Origin: Lutjanus erythropterus
Taxonomy: Eukaryota > Chordata > Actinopteri > Lutjaniformes > Lutjanidae
NCBI GenBank assembly: GCA_020091685.1
Contig: CM034599.1
Coordinates: 33,953,920 to 34,017,919 of the forward strand
DNA: 64,000 bases
Direction: 5' to 3'
The position numbers and the translations under genes were made by a program. Shown here piece after piece: positions 11,626-23,814 of this stretch; the stretch's first letter is position 1; each line of letters begins with the position of its first letter. The notes under the pieces are model-generated. The model had not been told where the DNA came from. It worked only from the letters and a program-made list of their open reading frames with translations, and made no database searches.

Positions 11626-12170
11626 GGGGCTAGTATTTCAAAACTTTTAATCTAAATCAGAATGGTCCAAATAGGATTAAATCTCAAAATTGTGTATTTC
11701 AAAACTAGGATATGTTACAGCTTTGGTAATCCAATCCTACCCAGAATGCAGATCAAATGTTGCTTTTGGTGTTTTCAAAACTCCAAGGTGCAGATTAGGA
11801 TAGTTTAGATGCTAAAAATCAGGACAATCATGATCGCACTGGAATTGTGAACTCAGCATGGATTGAAGGAGGACGTAGAGACGTGTAGGACACATTGCAC
11901 ATATGATATCATTCTTAGAAGAACTAGGGGAACATGTGAACGCTTAAATGGGGTGCCGAAAAGGCACTTTGCATACTTGAACAACCTACAGCGAGCATGC
12001 AGCTTAATTCTCGCTTGTATCGTGCTTCATAATATGACTGAACAACGCAAGGTGATGTAATGGGTGATCATTCACAGCCCCAAACAGACGACCCTGATCT
12101 ACCACCTCTGCAACCAGATGGACCAACTGGACAGTCAGTCAGTGACACTATAGTTACTTCACTGAAGTTC
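11626..12170 (+). pseudogene. PIF/Harbinger (HARBI1-like) transposase relic
   Basis: A 65-codon open stretch at 11,863-12,060 contains RTRGTCERLNGVPKRHFAYL and, further on, LILACIVLHNMTEQR. This resembles the C-terminal part of Harbinger DDE nucleases, where a conserved Glu-Arg and a C-x-x-LHN motif occur. The stretch in front (11,626-11,860) has repeated TATTTCAAAAC and AATCTAAATC motifs such as are seen in Harbinger termini. The rest of the transposase, including the first two acidic catalytic residues, is missing. A decayed fragment, not a gene. Confidence 0.6.
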
Positions 12171-12246
12171 TTTTGATCAATAAAAATCATCATTATTAGT
12201 AGCAGTAGTATTAACAATAAGAGTAATACTACTATGACTACTACTA

Positions 12247-12247
12247 C

Positions 12248-12275
<28 letters not shown>
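12247..12275. repeat. (AAT)n microsatellite
   Basis: About ten TAA/AAT units, preceded by an ACTACT-rich stretch. Confidence 0.9.
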
Positions 12276-12278
<3 letters not shown>

Positions 12279-12439
12279 AAGAAGAATATAGGATATAAAA
12301 TATAGGTTTATAATTTGTTGGCAAATTATGTAACAGGATCAACATCAGCCAGATTAAATACTTGGTGAAGAGACACACAAGAAGATATAAGTGAGGAAGA
12401 CTGGGAAATGGCTTGTCTAAAAGCTCAAAAACACTCAAC

Positions 12440-12720
12440 TGATGCAAGATTAAAGTTGCTTCAGTGTAAGTGGTTAATGAGAGTTTACATAACTCATGTT
12501 CAGCTTCATCTTTCTTCCCCTAAAATCATCTGAATCAGAAAGGAACTTTGATTCACTGCTTTTGGGAGTGGCCAAAGATACAGGTATTTTGGGAAAATGT
12601 TCTAAAATGTTTATCACTGATGGTTAACAGTGACGTTCCATTGAGGCCAAAAATATGTATACTTTAAATATACCCCAAGGACTTTGTTTGAGCAACTAAG
12701 GTAACAAAAATGATTGGTTT
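12440..12720 (+). pseudogene. L1-type LINE ORF2 C-terminal fragment
   Basis: Translation gives KLLQCKWLMRVYITHVQLH and, after a stop, KGTLIHCFWEWPKIQVFWEN followed by SDVPLRPKICIL. This matches the C-terminal pattern of L1-clade ORF2 proteins (K-W ... TYIT ... GT-x-x-H-x-x-W-x-C ... FW). In-frame stops and short frameshifts show decay. No 5' or 3' boundary identified. Confidence 0.6.
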
Positions 12721-13096
12721 TTGACGTCTACATGCAACAATGACTGCATAATGTTGCAAACAAATGTTGCACGTACCACTATCACTTAGAAATGTGGAAA
12801 GGGGAGTTGGGATGATTCGGATGTCCCTTTAAAGAGACAGGCTTGTTCTTCTTCTATATCTTGTCCTGTTGGTAAAAGAAACACATGTTCAGCAGTATAC
12901 CCTGTCAGTGTGTCACTGTGTTTTGGTCTGAAGGACATGATTGGTTATCAGTGAAAATGTACAAAATACCTCCATTTACCTACAATGATATTATTTATTT
13001 TATGGATGACTTGGATGCAAACATTTCTGATGCTGTCAGTCTTATAATTAATTTGGGTACTCAAGAAATATAACTGTCAGAAATTGCTTTTTCCGT

Positions 13097-13330
13097 ATCC
13101 TCCAAAATCAGAAACAGAATCAGAAAGTGTTTTATTGCCGCGTAGGTTTTCACTTACATGGAGTTTGATGTGGCAAAAACATGTTGGTGCATAAACAACA
13201 AACTAAAAATAGCTAAAGGTTAAGGCAAGTACTGATGGTTAAAATAGGTTAAACAGAAAAACAGAAAATAGTTAAGAAGCACAGGAAAAAACAAAAATGA
13301 CTGGTATTTAAATAGATGAAGAAGCTGTAC
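13097..13330. repeat. Probable LINE 3' tail
   Basis: AATCAGAAAGTGTTTTATTG followed by GCCGCGTAGGTTTTCACTTACA resembles the common fish LINE tail with the wording TTTATTGCCAAGTAGGTTT. No coding part is attached. Clade not assigned. Confidence 0.4.
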
Positions 13331-13702
13331 AGTTTTATGTAGGAGTACAAAAGGTTTGACATGTAATTTGCAAGTTCCCAGCAGTCTGTCTCCTCTGGTC
13401 TAATTGCACCTTCAATACTATATGCCCTTATCCTACACCTAATCTCCCCCTTTGTCTCCCCCTGGACTCCCTGTGATGGACCGACCAGTTCATTACAAGA
13501 CCAGACGTCACTGCAAGGAGGCTGTGTGTGGAACATAAGTGCAATCTAATGCATTTCGGTACAGCAGCTCTGCCATGAATTCTACTTTTATGAAGTTTGT
13601 AATGTTCTTGTTTTGACAAAGTTAGAAATATGTAAATTTAATTGTATGTTTATGACTGATGTCCTAATCAAAGTGGTGGTGCACTGAACTACAATTATAT
13701 AA

Positions 13703-14107
13703 AAAGGGTAGTTCACCCAAAAATGAAAATTAAGTAATTATCTACTCACCCTCATGCCAACTGAGAGTCAGATGTATTTCATTAGTCCGCAAAACACAGT
13801 GTTGCAGAATCTCCCAAACAATGGAAGTAAATGATGGCCAGTTTTCAAACGTAAAAGAAAACTGGGGGAAAAAAAAAAACAAATCATAAAATGCCTCCAT
13901 ACTGCTCATCTGTCATAATCCAAGTCTCAGACGAGCAGTATGGAGGCATTTTATGTTTTTATTCACTTGTTTTTTTATGTTTGAAAACTGGTCACTGGTC
14001 ACTTCAGCTGTTTTGGAGATTTTGCAACCCTGTTTTCCAGTGAAACTCCAGCAGTGTTTTGTGAGGGTGAGTAGATAATGACTGAATTTCACTGACTATC
14101 TCTTTAA
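13703..14107. mobile_element. Angel-like foldback MITE, both ends present
   Basis: The left end AGGGTAGTTCACCCAAAAAT and ATCTACTCACCCTCATG is mirrored by the right end GTGAGGGTGAGTAGATAATG and GACTATCTCTTTAA. The element is palindromic to its centre: TAAAATGCCTCCATACTGCTC near 13,890-13,908 pairs with its complement near 13,933-13,953. It carries no coding sequence. A right-hand TTAA is present (14,104-14,107), but the left flank reads ATAA. Confidence 0.75.
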
Positions 14108-14325
14108 GGTGTTTCTAATTTTTGTTATCCTCTGTCTTTACACACATGAGGTAGGCAGAATATTGACAACATCTCTGAATATAATGCAGCTCAGTACAAA
14201 ACCACCAACTATGACCTCAGTGCTAAAACACAGAATTGAATGGACACCTCTATGATAGTGTAGGCGACATAAAAGCAGAATATATGGCTGAGCTGATTAC
14301 ATTAGATTGTACAAGTGTACCTCAT

Positions 14326-15115
14326 TGTCACAGTTCTGCCCAGTTTCCCTTCACCTGTTCTCCATTCCCCCAGTTTCCCTCCTGTCCCTCTGCCCCAGTA
14401 AAATTCCACTCTCCCTGCCTCTGCTCCACTTTACCTGCTGGCCACTCCCACCTCATCAGCTCAACTCCACTCACCTGCTGGCACAGCTGCAGCTCATCCA
14501 CCATCAGCCCTGCTTATAAGCCTCTCCTGCACTCTCACTCTTGGCCAGACTGTACTTCAGTATACCCCTGCAAGATTCTCCAGCCCTTTTCCTGGATTGT
14601 TTTTCTAATTGTCTTCCCTGCCCGTCTGACTCTCCTGCCTCGCCTGGTTCCCGGATACTCACCACAGCCTTCTGTTCCTGACCGTGAGATCTGTCTCTAA
14701 GTTCTTTGTTTTGCCTGCCTGTCCCTGTGGCTGCTGGTGAGTCCACCTGTCACTACGTGTCCACCTGGTTTCAACTTCCCTGCTGCACACTCCTCATCTG
14801 TTCCTCTGCTTCGTCGCCTCATCAACCTAGCCTCCTGCAAGCCTCTCTCTGTCACTCCTGCCTGTAAGAGAACGGAACTGTTCGGGTCTGAGGGCTCACG
14901 TCTTCTCCCTCGGTCCCCACGTCCAAGTTTGGCTCTACCCATTCCTCGAGTCTGACACCCTGTGACTGTTTTTGGGCTCCCAGCCCGTAGAGTGACTGTA
15001 ACCTGTGTTTCTTCGTCAGCTCTAGTTCCTGTTCTGTTTCTGTTAAAATAAAGGTTCATTACCAACTGTCCCAGAATTTCTGAGTGCTGCTATTGGGTCC
15101 AAAGAACACCCGTTT
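14326..15115 (+). mobile_element. LTR-like repeat, copy 1 (probable solo LTR of a gypsy-type element)
   Basis: It starts TGTCACAG, is Pro-codon/CT-rich and contains a TATA-like CTTATAAGCC (14,513-14,522). An AATAAA at 15,047-15,052 is followed by GCTGCTATTGGGTCCAAAG, close to the end wording of fish gypsy LTRs. This promoter-to-poly(A) layout is that of an LTR. A second diverged copy lies at 44,290. No internal gag or pol is next to it and no target duplication was found. The reading frames crossing it look incidental. Confidence 0.5.
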
Positions 15116-15159
15116 CACTCATTAAGTGAACACTGAGTGTCCTGCATATCCCTGCAAAC

Positions 15160-15209
15160 TCAGGTCAGGTCTTCCCTTGTATCCTCCCCTAGATCGTGTA
15201 TATGAGAAT

Positions 15210-15265
<56 letters not shown>

Positions 15266-15795
15266 CTATTTATAGAGCACTTTTCAAAATTCGCATTACA
15301 AAGTGCTTCACAAAGGCAACAAAGTAAAACAGACAGGATCAAGTGTCACACAACAACTCAAACAGGTAAAATAAGACGGTACAGAGCAAGAATAGGAATG
15401 TAAAAACATTTTTAAGAAAAGCAGTGCACAACAGTTCAAGCTTAGATAAAATCAGGAAAGGCTCTCCGATAAAGGTATGTCTTAAGAAGAGATTTAAAAG
15501 AGATCACTGACTCGGCTGTCCTAATCTCCTCAGGCAGTTTGTTCCAGAGCTTTGGGGCCCTGACTGAAAAGGCCCTATCCCCTTTAGTTTTCAGCCGGGC
15601 ATGTGGAACAGACAAGAGACCTCTGCCCGAGGATCTCAAGGTACATCGTGGAGTGTAAGGTACTAACAGGTCAGAGATATATGGGGGTGCGAGGCCATTG
15701 AGAGCTTTAAAAGTCATCAGTAAAATCTTAAAATCTATTCTAAAACATACAGGGAGCCAATGTAGAGATGCTAAAACAGGAGTGATATGATCATG
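15160..15795 (-). pseudogene. LINE reverse-transcriptase C-terminal fragment and 3' tail with (AAT)n
   Basis: On the - strand 91 codons (15,442-15,717) include FKALNGLAPPYISDLLVPYT, LRSSGRGLLSVPHARLKTKG and RAFSVRAPKLWNKLPEEIR, the familiar C-terminal tail of fish Jockey/L2-group LINE proteins. Downstream come TTTGTGAAGCACTTTG and the (AAT)n tract at 15,211-15,265, a microsatellite often found at the 3' end of such copies. The 5' part is missing beyond about 15,795. Confidence 0.7.
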
Positions 15796-15799
15796 TAGT

Positions 15800-16430
15800 C
15801 ACTCAAACCACTGGGCTGACCTGCAACCTAAAGTACAGACGATCTGAACGGTGACAGATCCATAAAATGCACCATGAACTGTTTCTGTGTTGCTACTTCT
15901 GTTATTAGGGAGCTTGTTTGTCACAAGACCCAACCACATGGTGTTGCTTAGCAGTAGAAGGTCCTGCTGAAATGCTGTCAGGGATTGACACCTGATTCTG
16001 GGTGTAAGGAACACACCCAATGTCCACAAAGTCTGGATCCTTGTAACCGTGGGAAGGAAAAGTTTGGGTGTCAGTCCAGCACACAGGTGTAAGGTTGGGA
16101 AATCAATATGTATTTGGACTATGACACAATTTTGGTCATTTTTGCTCTCTTCTTCAGCACACTGGATTGAAAATGGAACAATGATTATGAGTTCGAAAGT
16201 GCAAACGTACAGCTCTAGTATGAGGGTATTAAAAAAAACTCTGACAAACTAATGAATGTGACCATTTTAATCAGTTTTATAGGAATAACTCAACTAACTC
16301 CTATAACTTTTGGTGCTCTGAAACTGTCAGCATGTCAAATGGCTATAATTACTACATGGTCCACTTGATACAGCTGAACTTTGACATGGGCGATCATTTC
16401 CATCCTACTTGAAGGGATGAGACAATACGA
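15800..16430. other. No gene recognised
   Basis: Unassigned sequence between the LINE tail and the piggyBac relic. Only short open frames with no family resemblance. Confidence 0.5.
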
Positions 16431-16439
16431 CCTCGACTA

Positions 16440-17425
16440 CAACTCACCGTTCTCCTCCTAGGACGAAGATAGGGGAGGATGTTGTGTTTGTTCCCGTGAA
16501 GATGATCATGGAGTGGAGACTGAAAAGCGGCCTCTCCTGGTCCTCCACCAATTAGGAGATGCTGAGATACACAGCCCCCACTGGTCAACTCAACCCCAGA
16601 CCCACCTGCTATGCAACCACCCGCATTAGCAGACTGCAGGACAGCATGGATCTCATGATAACAGAGGACACGCTCTGGCTTTTTATTAAAATGACCACTC
16701 TAAAAGGCAGATGGTCCATGGACAGTTGGCATGATACCAACTCCATGGAGATCCGAGCCTTCACAGGGCTGATGATTCTCTCTGGGGTTAACAGGTATTT
16801 ACTATAAAATATATAAATTAGTGTGTTATTTCAATCTGTAAATGACCGCAAAGACACTAATGAAATCTACTACTTTTTTTTTTAACTTCAGGTCCCATGG
16901 AGAAACGACCTTCATCTTTTCTGCTATCCCGAGGACAAAAGGATTCACCTTGCTTGCTGCAGCCATCAGATTTGGTGACCGCCTCACAAGACCGCCTCAC
17001 ATCCATCCAGGATGCTTTGGTACGCGTGGGTCATGCGGCCCCTGTTGCTCTTTAACCCTGGCCCAGATACCTGTGTGGATGAGCAACTGATCCTCTTTTG
17101 TGGCAGGTGCTCCTGACAATATATGCCAAAGAAACCAGCAAAATATGGCCTCTAAAATATGGACTTGCTGCGGTGTCCAGACTGCCTGGAAATGTACGCT
17201 TGAAAAGCAGCTGGGTGTGCGGGGTACAGCAAGGGTGGTGTGTTGGTCATGGGTCTCACTTCTTTACATGGGCTGGCAGAAGAGCTGGCTGGTGTTCAAT
17301 AAGTCTGAGCTCTCCTCAGTGCGAGGCATAGAAGCTTTTCTCCTCCCTGTTCACCTTCCAGAGGACAGTGACTGCCGTGTCCTACATGCCAAAGAGGGGG
17401 ACGCACTGACAAAAGGTAGGCTATT
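16440..17425 (+). pseudogene. piggyBac-type transposase relic
   Basis: Pieces in shifting frames follow the piggyBac order. ALWLFIKMTTLKGR-like text and EIRAFTGLMILSGVNR come first (about 16,640-16,794). IRFGDRLTR follows (about 16,957-16,985). LFNPGPDTCVDEQLILFCGR (about 17,050-17,108) contains the first catalytic Asp (codon 17,078-17,080). Next are PAKYGLKIWTCC, broken by frameshift (about 17,130-17,170), and TVTAVSYMPKRG (about 17,368-17,400). Stops and frameshifts inactivate it. A GT-AG interval at 16,795-16,891 splits the sequence and looks like a short intron. Terminal inverted repeats were not identified. Confidence 0.7.
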
Positions 17426-17429
17426 AATT

Positions 17430-19225
17430 CATTGTTACTGAACATATGTGCTTGTCTGGGATTTAGTGATTGTATATTCAGTAACCTAGTCTTTTCTATA
17501 AAATACTGAATGGTATATTTGTGTATGATGTATATTTGTATTTTTTCTTTGGTCTTTTTTTTTCTTTGACACATTGCTTGTGCATGACACACTAATAGAA
17601 ATTCATTCATTCATTCATCCATTCCAAAAAAGGCTGAATATAACATAACTCTGACATTTCCATAAACTCGCAATGAAACCTTGTTTCAGAGCAACCAATC
17701 ACATCAGCATCGCACTGATGAAGCAGCTAGTAGAGCAGTGACACAGTGCGGGGCTTTTATTTTGATGGGTAAGGACAGAAGGAGTGTTTTTGTGATGAGC
17801 TCAATTCTTCACATGACATACTTTTGCCATTAGGTGTAGTATCCTGGCCCCTTCCCAGGTGGTTTTTGTATGTGTGATATTTTTTGTCAAAATATAATAA
17901 TTTTGAAGTTGCATCTGTCACCCCTTAAACAGGGAGAGTGGAGGCACACACTTTGACTCCTGAAAGCTCAGCTTTAAAAGCAGTGTTAAATGCACTCACT
18001 GTAGGGGGGGACCTTAAAGTGAAAGGACTGATGGAGTGAATAGGTTTATTCACTCTTGCCTCTGTTAGTGTGCGAGTGCTTTTTTTTTTTGTATTTAATG
18101 TAATATATAAAATACTTTGAGTGGACTGTCTGTATGTATGTATGAAATATGCCATACAATAAATGTTCTAACCTTGCCATAAAGCATTTCCATCCCTACC
18201 TCCTAAGCATTCTGTGAATACTTTAAAATCTTCATCTTCATGATACATTACTGTATATCAAAGGGGTTATTCTCAGAGAGCTCTCTCTAGAGCCACTGCA
18301 GACTTTATATACGTGCTTTCTCAGACTGAGCAGTACTCTACATGATGAGCCTCCTGTATAACTGTGTAAGCAGCTCTTTAAAAATTCCATTATTCGATTA
18401 GCTGGAAGGCTAAATTCCAAATTAAGCACTGGTTCTCACATTTTCATGTGTTATAACCATCACAGGTCATCACTCGTGCAGTTGACACAGTTTTCTTCAG
18501 AAAGACTACATTATAACTTATTTTAAAAGGCTCCAATGAGTTCATTAGCTTTAGGCAAAATATGTACTTTAGAAGGAATTATCAGTTACATCATATAGAA
18601 ATCCCAAATATGGCATCACAACGAACTTGCAATTTAAAATGCGGATAAATTTTGAAAAAGCTCTCTTGATTTTCTTTACTGTAAAAACTTGAATTGTGTG
18701 ATTCACAATGTGGGGAAGCACACTGGCCAAAATATAACATCAAAGAACAAGTCAAACAATTTTTTTCCAAAGAGGGTTTCTGTCATTTTTTACGTAGTTC
18801 TTGTCACACTGGTTTTTGGTGTTTATTTTTCTAATCAGTTTGATTTTAATTAGTTACTTGATGATATTCAAACAGGGTTTTATGAGGTTGCCAGTGCAAG
18901 ATGGCAGCACTCATATCCAGGATATTTTGGCTGTTGGAGGAAGTGGAGATCGTTAAATCTTTTATTTATGTCAATGGGCTGTACTTACAGCTGTGAGCTC
19001 TTAATGTGAGCCTTCAAATACTGATGTCTAGGGAGGTTTATCATATTTACCATCTGAGTTTAGCTTGGTATCATGCTAACCTTTGCAATTAGCACTAAAC
19101 TCAGGCTAACACAACTGTCAGTTCTGCATTTTTTTGTTATGAATCAAACTGAAATTTTGACCTGATGATAGCATTAAATATAAAGTTAAAGGATTGACAA
19201 GGATTGTCATATTTCACTCAAAACA
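17430..19225. other. No gene recognised
   Basis: AT-rich noncoding sequence. About 18,890-18,960 has GTGCAAGATGGCAGCAC wording seen in dispersed fish repeats, but boundaries could not be set. No coding features. Confidence 0.5.
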
Positions 19226-19229
19226 AGGC

Positions 19230-19976
19230 AAGGGTATTGATAGAATTTTATGATATCAATACTGATACTGCTTATCAATACCAATACTTATCAATTTCCT
19301 TAATTCAATGCAAAAAATAAAGACATAACATGTAAACATGAAAGAAAAGTAGGTGCAACTGGTAACTGTGATTAAAGGCTGCAGTCACCTCCCGAACAAA
19401 GGAATAGCAGCTTGTCACTAAATGAGAATAGCTGGCCTGGTCAATATTAAATGTCAGCCCGCTTTAAGTGATCCTGTGCTGCTTCTTCAGAGCTGACAGA
19501 TAACCCCCTCCAGCTGCATTCCAGACAGGGGAACTTGGCTTCGATTTTGAGGAGTTGTAGCGACAAACAGCCTGAACTGTACAGACACGTCACTGCGACG
19601 TTTCTCTGTTTGTTACCCTGTAATAACAGAGTAGTTAGTCAGTAGTTACAAAATAACTGCAGAATAATTTCTTGTAACATCCTTAATTATTATCCCCTTA
19701 TTCTATCTTCTTACCCAGTACCTACATATATGTATTGGTAGGTATTGTGTTGCTACGTTATCAAAAAAATTACACTGTAAGTGTGGAGTAACTACACAAT
19801 AAGTTGCAAGCTGTAATCTTAAGCCTAACCCTTCGTTTTGCTTATGTTTCAGAGGGAGACAGAGGAGAAAGTCCACTGAATCAGAGAAATAAAATGTTAT
19901 TTTCTGTTCTCGACACAGCTTATCAGTACTTTGGGACTGGCCAGTCGGGAATGAGTCCTTGATACCCATCCCTACT
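19230..19976. mobile_element. Possible MITE with imperfect inverted ends
   Basis: The left part CAAGGGTATTGATAGAATTT with ATACTGATACTGCTTATC is loosely mirrored by the right part AGCTTATCAGTACTTTGGG and CTTGATACCCATCCCTAC. GGTATCGATACC-like termini occur in fish hAT-type MITEs. The match is imperfect and no target duplication is clear. Confidence 0.35.
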
Positions 19977-19979
19977 CAA

Positions 19980-22960
19980 AACTGAAAATAACCTCATGTT
20001 GGTGATGACTAAAGCCAGTGTGATACGTCTACTGGGAGCCATTGGTATATATGTACCAAATGTCACGTCAGTCCTTCCAATATTTATGATTTCTTTCTGG
20101 GGAACAGATTGTGGACTGCCAAAGGTCATTGCACTACCTGTAAATCCCAGAGCTGCTGTGTACATTTTCACACCCCCTTACACAACCACATGTACTCTAA
20201 ATAAACAGTTCCTCTCTCCACTGCCTCTCCCCTGCACCCTGCTAAGCACCTTCTCAAACTCTGTGCCGGTGCCTGCATTGCTGCCTGCTCTTTTACCCCA
20301 CCTCCAGCCCAGCATCCATCTGTAGGCTCCGCTGGGGGGTTTCAAGAATTTGCCCATCACTCCCCTTATATCTCTATGTAACTTAACCTGCAGGGATTGA
20401 TGATGAAGTCAGAGCCTAGCCTCTGAATAAACATTCTAAAACATGAGTTGTCTGACTGAAATAACACGTTTCTGTGGTCTGACTTTACACAAATTTTACA
20501 TGAAATGTCCAAGATCAGCATTTTTATCTGACAACAAAGTTGTAATGGTTATCTGCTGGTTACTGTGCAATACTAATAAATAACTAAATAACCTTGCAGC
20601 TAATTAATTTCTAAAATTCCTGTTAAATTGGAACTAAATATCTGCTATTTTTCATTTTTAATTATCACATTCAGTGAATCATATTTTGACTCACTGACTA
20701 ATATTTGCTGAATACCAGCTCCAACTTCATGTCTTCACTTTACCACATTGCCTGAGAGGAATAAATGAGGTGTTTTACCTGTCTTACCTGGCAAGAACGT
20801 GCACAAGAACGTGCTAAAATTGCCTGTGCAACAGAACATTTGCCCTCTTTGGTTGAAGCTGCTTCTCTGAAAGAAAAGTTTTAGTCAGTCCCCCCCGGAA
20901 GTTGCAATGCTGCGATCACACCAGTTAACGCAAACTCAACCAGTCCCCATGAATTATGCATGGCCTTGTGAATTTGTCACCACAACTTTTCTGCTAATTT
21001 GACCAATCATATTAGCTTCCTGTGAGTTCCACCAATCGTGGCAGTCCCCTGTACATGGATGACAGTGCAAATATCATCCATGTACATCTCAATGAACCAA
21101 CTCCAGGCCTGATTTATTAAAGGTTTGCATGTGTAAAAACATGTTTAAACTTGATATCGCCCGCAAACAAATGTGCTAACTGATATGCTGGATTTATTAT
21201 TCATTGCTATAATAGTTATTATTTATTTTTTTTAAACTAGTTGAAGAAGTTTTATTATAAGCCAATGTTTCTTTTGTTATTTACCTTATATCTTGCCATC
21301 TTCTCTTAATTTCATGTGTTGTTCTTGACTTTTTTCTTTTTTTGCTGTAGCTCAACAATATGGTAATTTGTCTCCTCCACTAAAACCTCTGTGGGGTCGA
21401 ATTTCATTTTGTGCTTGCAGTCATTCTACTTACCATCCAAACTCCCCATGGCAAAAATCTGTAAAACAGAGCATATTTTGTTAGAATCTTGTAATCCTGT
21501 TACCCTTTTTGATTAGGTTACTCATTTTCATGACGTAAAGCAATGCCTTATACCCCGTCATGCTATAAATGTTATGCGATAAGAAATTATATCTGCAATA
21601 ATGTGACAACCAAGTAACAGTGTGTAGGTTTTTTTTTTTATCTCAAATCTCATGTATTTAAAATGGATTTGTGGTTAGTTATATAGCCATATTTTACACC
21701 ATTCATGCAGGTACATGCTGATGGGTGACACCTAAAATCAAGGGGGTGTGGGTAAGGGGGATCCCTTTTTTTTTTTTGTTTGTTTGAGGTTAGCGCAACA
21801 GCCCCCTAAAAATATCTGTGCACGTCCCTGTTACCTGGCAACTGTAACCTGTAATTGGCTGAGGTCAACACTGCAGAATAAATCTAGTAATACAAAGTCC
21901 ACAGTGCACAGAAGTGCAGGTTTTTAAACCATTAATCAATGCTGTAAACATCATAAATGTGCTGCCTTTCAGAAAACATTCCACTGATGCATGTGAAGGA
22001 GCTGTTGACCAAGGAAGATGGCAGCTAATTCTGTTTTTTAGCCATTAGTTGAATAGAGCTTTTCTATTAAACGTCTCCATGTAGCTGAAGGTACACAAAT
22101 ATCATTTAACTTAATGTGGGCTGTTTTACACTGAGGTATGACCTTCAAAAAATTGCCGCCTGTTCATTTATATTCTTCTATTCAAGATTGCAAACAAAAG
22201 ACTTCTCATGCCACTGTTCCTGGAATCCAGTGTCTGTGGGAGTTGATTTAACACTTCTTCAGGGTTCTGCAGAGTTAAATTAACACTTTCAAAATAGCTA
22301 AACATTTAACACTCTGCCAGAGTTCTTTCTTTAACTCACAAAACGAGAGTTAATTAACACTATGAGATTAGACAAATAACACTCCTCTGAGTTATATTTT
22401 TTAACTATTTGGATGGTGTTAGTTTCACTCCCTAAAGTGTTATCTACACTGCAAAAAATTTAAATCAATTATTAGAATAAATTCCAATAGAAAGAAATAT
22501 TTTCAAACAAGCATTTGTTTTAGCCTTTTCACCCTTAATATTATTTAATAGCATTATTACATTGACACAGCTGAATTAAAACATTGTGAAAGCAGGTGTA
22601 ATGTACAAACTTAGAACTACTAGGACACAATTCCTGACACATAGAACAGGTCAGCTTTGTTTTAGTCTCTTACTTACAGTGTGAGTGTAACTGGCTGGTT
22701 AAGCAGTTTGTCTAGTGTGCTTGAGCGTGTGCACTAAGGATGTTCCTGGCGACGCAAAATTTAATTTAGACTAGTCGACTAGTCTAGTCTCGGGAGAGAG
22801 CGTGTGAATAGGAACAGATGCGCCGACTTGATATAAAAACTTTTTATGATCATGAAACATTATATTGAACACTTCTGTGGCCTGTGAGTTTTTTGCTCTA
22901 AGTCCGATTTGTTTACTTAATACTTTACTTAATTACTCCCCGCCGATTGATCATAACTGC
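19980..22960. other. No gene recognised; scattered repeat-like wording
   Basis: A CT-rich block at 20,210-20,330 ends in a CTTAACCTGCAG acceptor-like site with AATAAA at 20,426-20,431. A small hairpin lies at 21,050-21,086. At 22,760-22,790 GACTAGTCGACTAGTC-type palindromic text suggests the end of a hAT-type MITE. No coding exon could be supported. Confidence 0.45.
21050..21086. repeat. Perfect 13-bp inverted repeat (hairpin)
   Basis: TGTACATGGATGA (21,050-21,062) and TCATCCATGTACA (21,074-21,086) are exact reverse complements with an 11-base loop. Not followed by a T-run. Function unknown. Confidence 0.8.
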
Positions 22961-22964
22961 GCAG

Positions 22965-23196
22965 GAGGAGAGAGAGGGACAGCAGAGAGGAGAGAGAGAG
23001 GGACAGCAGAGAGGAGAGAGAGGGACAGAGAGGAGGGAGAGGGACAGCAGAGAGGAGAGAGAGGGACAGCAGAGAGGAGGGAGAGGGACAGCAGAGAGGA
23101 GGGAGAGGGACAGCAGAGAGGAGAGAGAGGGACAGAGAGGAGGGAGAGGGACAGCAGAGAGGAGGGAGAGGGACAGCAGAGAGGAGGGAGAGGGAG
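22965..23196. repeat. GA-rich minisatellite, 21-bp unit
   Basis: About ten to eleven tandem units of GGACAGCAGAGAGGAGGGAGA and a GAGAGA variant. A shortened 18-bp form lacking AGC recurs near 23,022 and 23,130, which suggests duplication of a multi-unit block. Because 21 and 18 are multiples of three, all frames stay open on both strands, producing spurious repeat proteins. Strong purine strand bias. Confidence 0.9.
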
Positions 23197-23199
23197 CGT

Positions 23200-23810
23200 G
23201 TGTGAACTTTTTTGATGATAAATCCTGATGTTACTGTACAATTCCCTGACTAAAATATCTGTCTCAGTAACAGACAGACGCTCGTCTCCTCCATGAAAGC
23301 TTTGTCACTTCGCAACATTATTTTAAATCATTATGAAGTGTCCAGACTCTGTGTCTCCCTCTTCATCTCCTCGGTGTGTGTCGGTGTGCAGTTTGCTGTC
23401 TGCTGTGGTCTAAAACATCCTCACAGGTGTAAACTGGGCGAAACTGATGTAAATTATCCTGCTTTCTTAATACAAAAACATTAATATCGCGCACCGTTTA
23501 GTCGTTATATAGACGGACCTGAAAAAAGATGAGGATTTTTTTCCCTCAGAGGACAATATTTTATTAAAGACATAAACTATTATTAATAGTTATACTAAAT
23601 AAATAAACAGATGCATATAAATAACGACCTTTTCCTAAAATACTGCTGGTTTTATGGTGACAGCCTGACACACAGTGTGCAACGTCAGCAGTGCTAGCAG
23701 CAGCAGCAGCAGCAGCTCTGCTCTCAGGTTTATGTCTGTGTATGTGCTTAATGTGGGCACGTTTCTCCAGTCAAGTGAATATATATCAGCTTATTCTGTC
23801 ACACATTTTA
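23200..23810. other. No gene recognised; (CAG)n tract
   Basis: Unassigned sequence with a short AGCAGC run at about 23,694-23,715. A TAGTCGTTATATAGACGGACC stretch near 23,500 may belong to a MITE whose other end is near 22,760. Confidence 0.4.
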
Positions 23811-23814
23811 ACAG

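Noticed and set aside
14236-15065. Open frames of 154, 122 and 80 codons
   Set aside because: They lie in the CT-rich LTR-like repeat, match no family and occur on both strands.
20200-20440. Possible last exon with AATAAA at 20,426
   Set aside because: There is an acceptor-like CCTGCAG and a poly(A) signal, but no coding frame or partner exon, so it may be repeat-derived.
22865-23241. Three overlapping 93-116-codon frames rich in Arg-Gly-Gln or Ser-Leu-Leu
   Set aside because: All come from the 21-bp minisatellite, whose unit length keeps every frame open.
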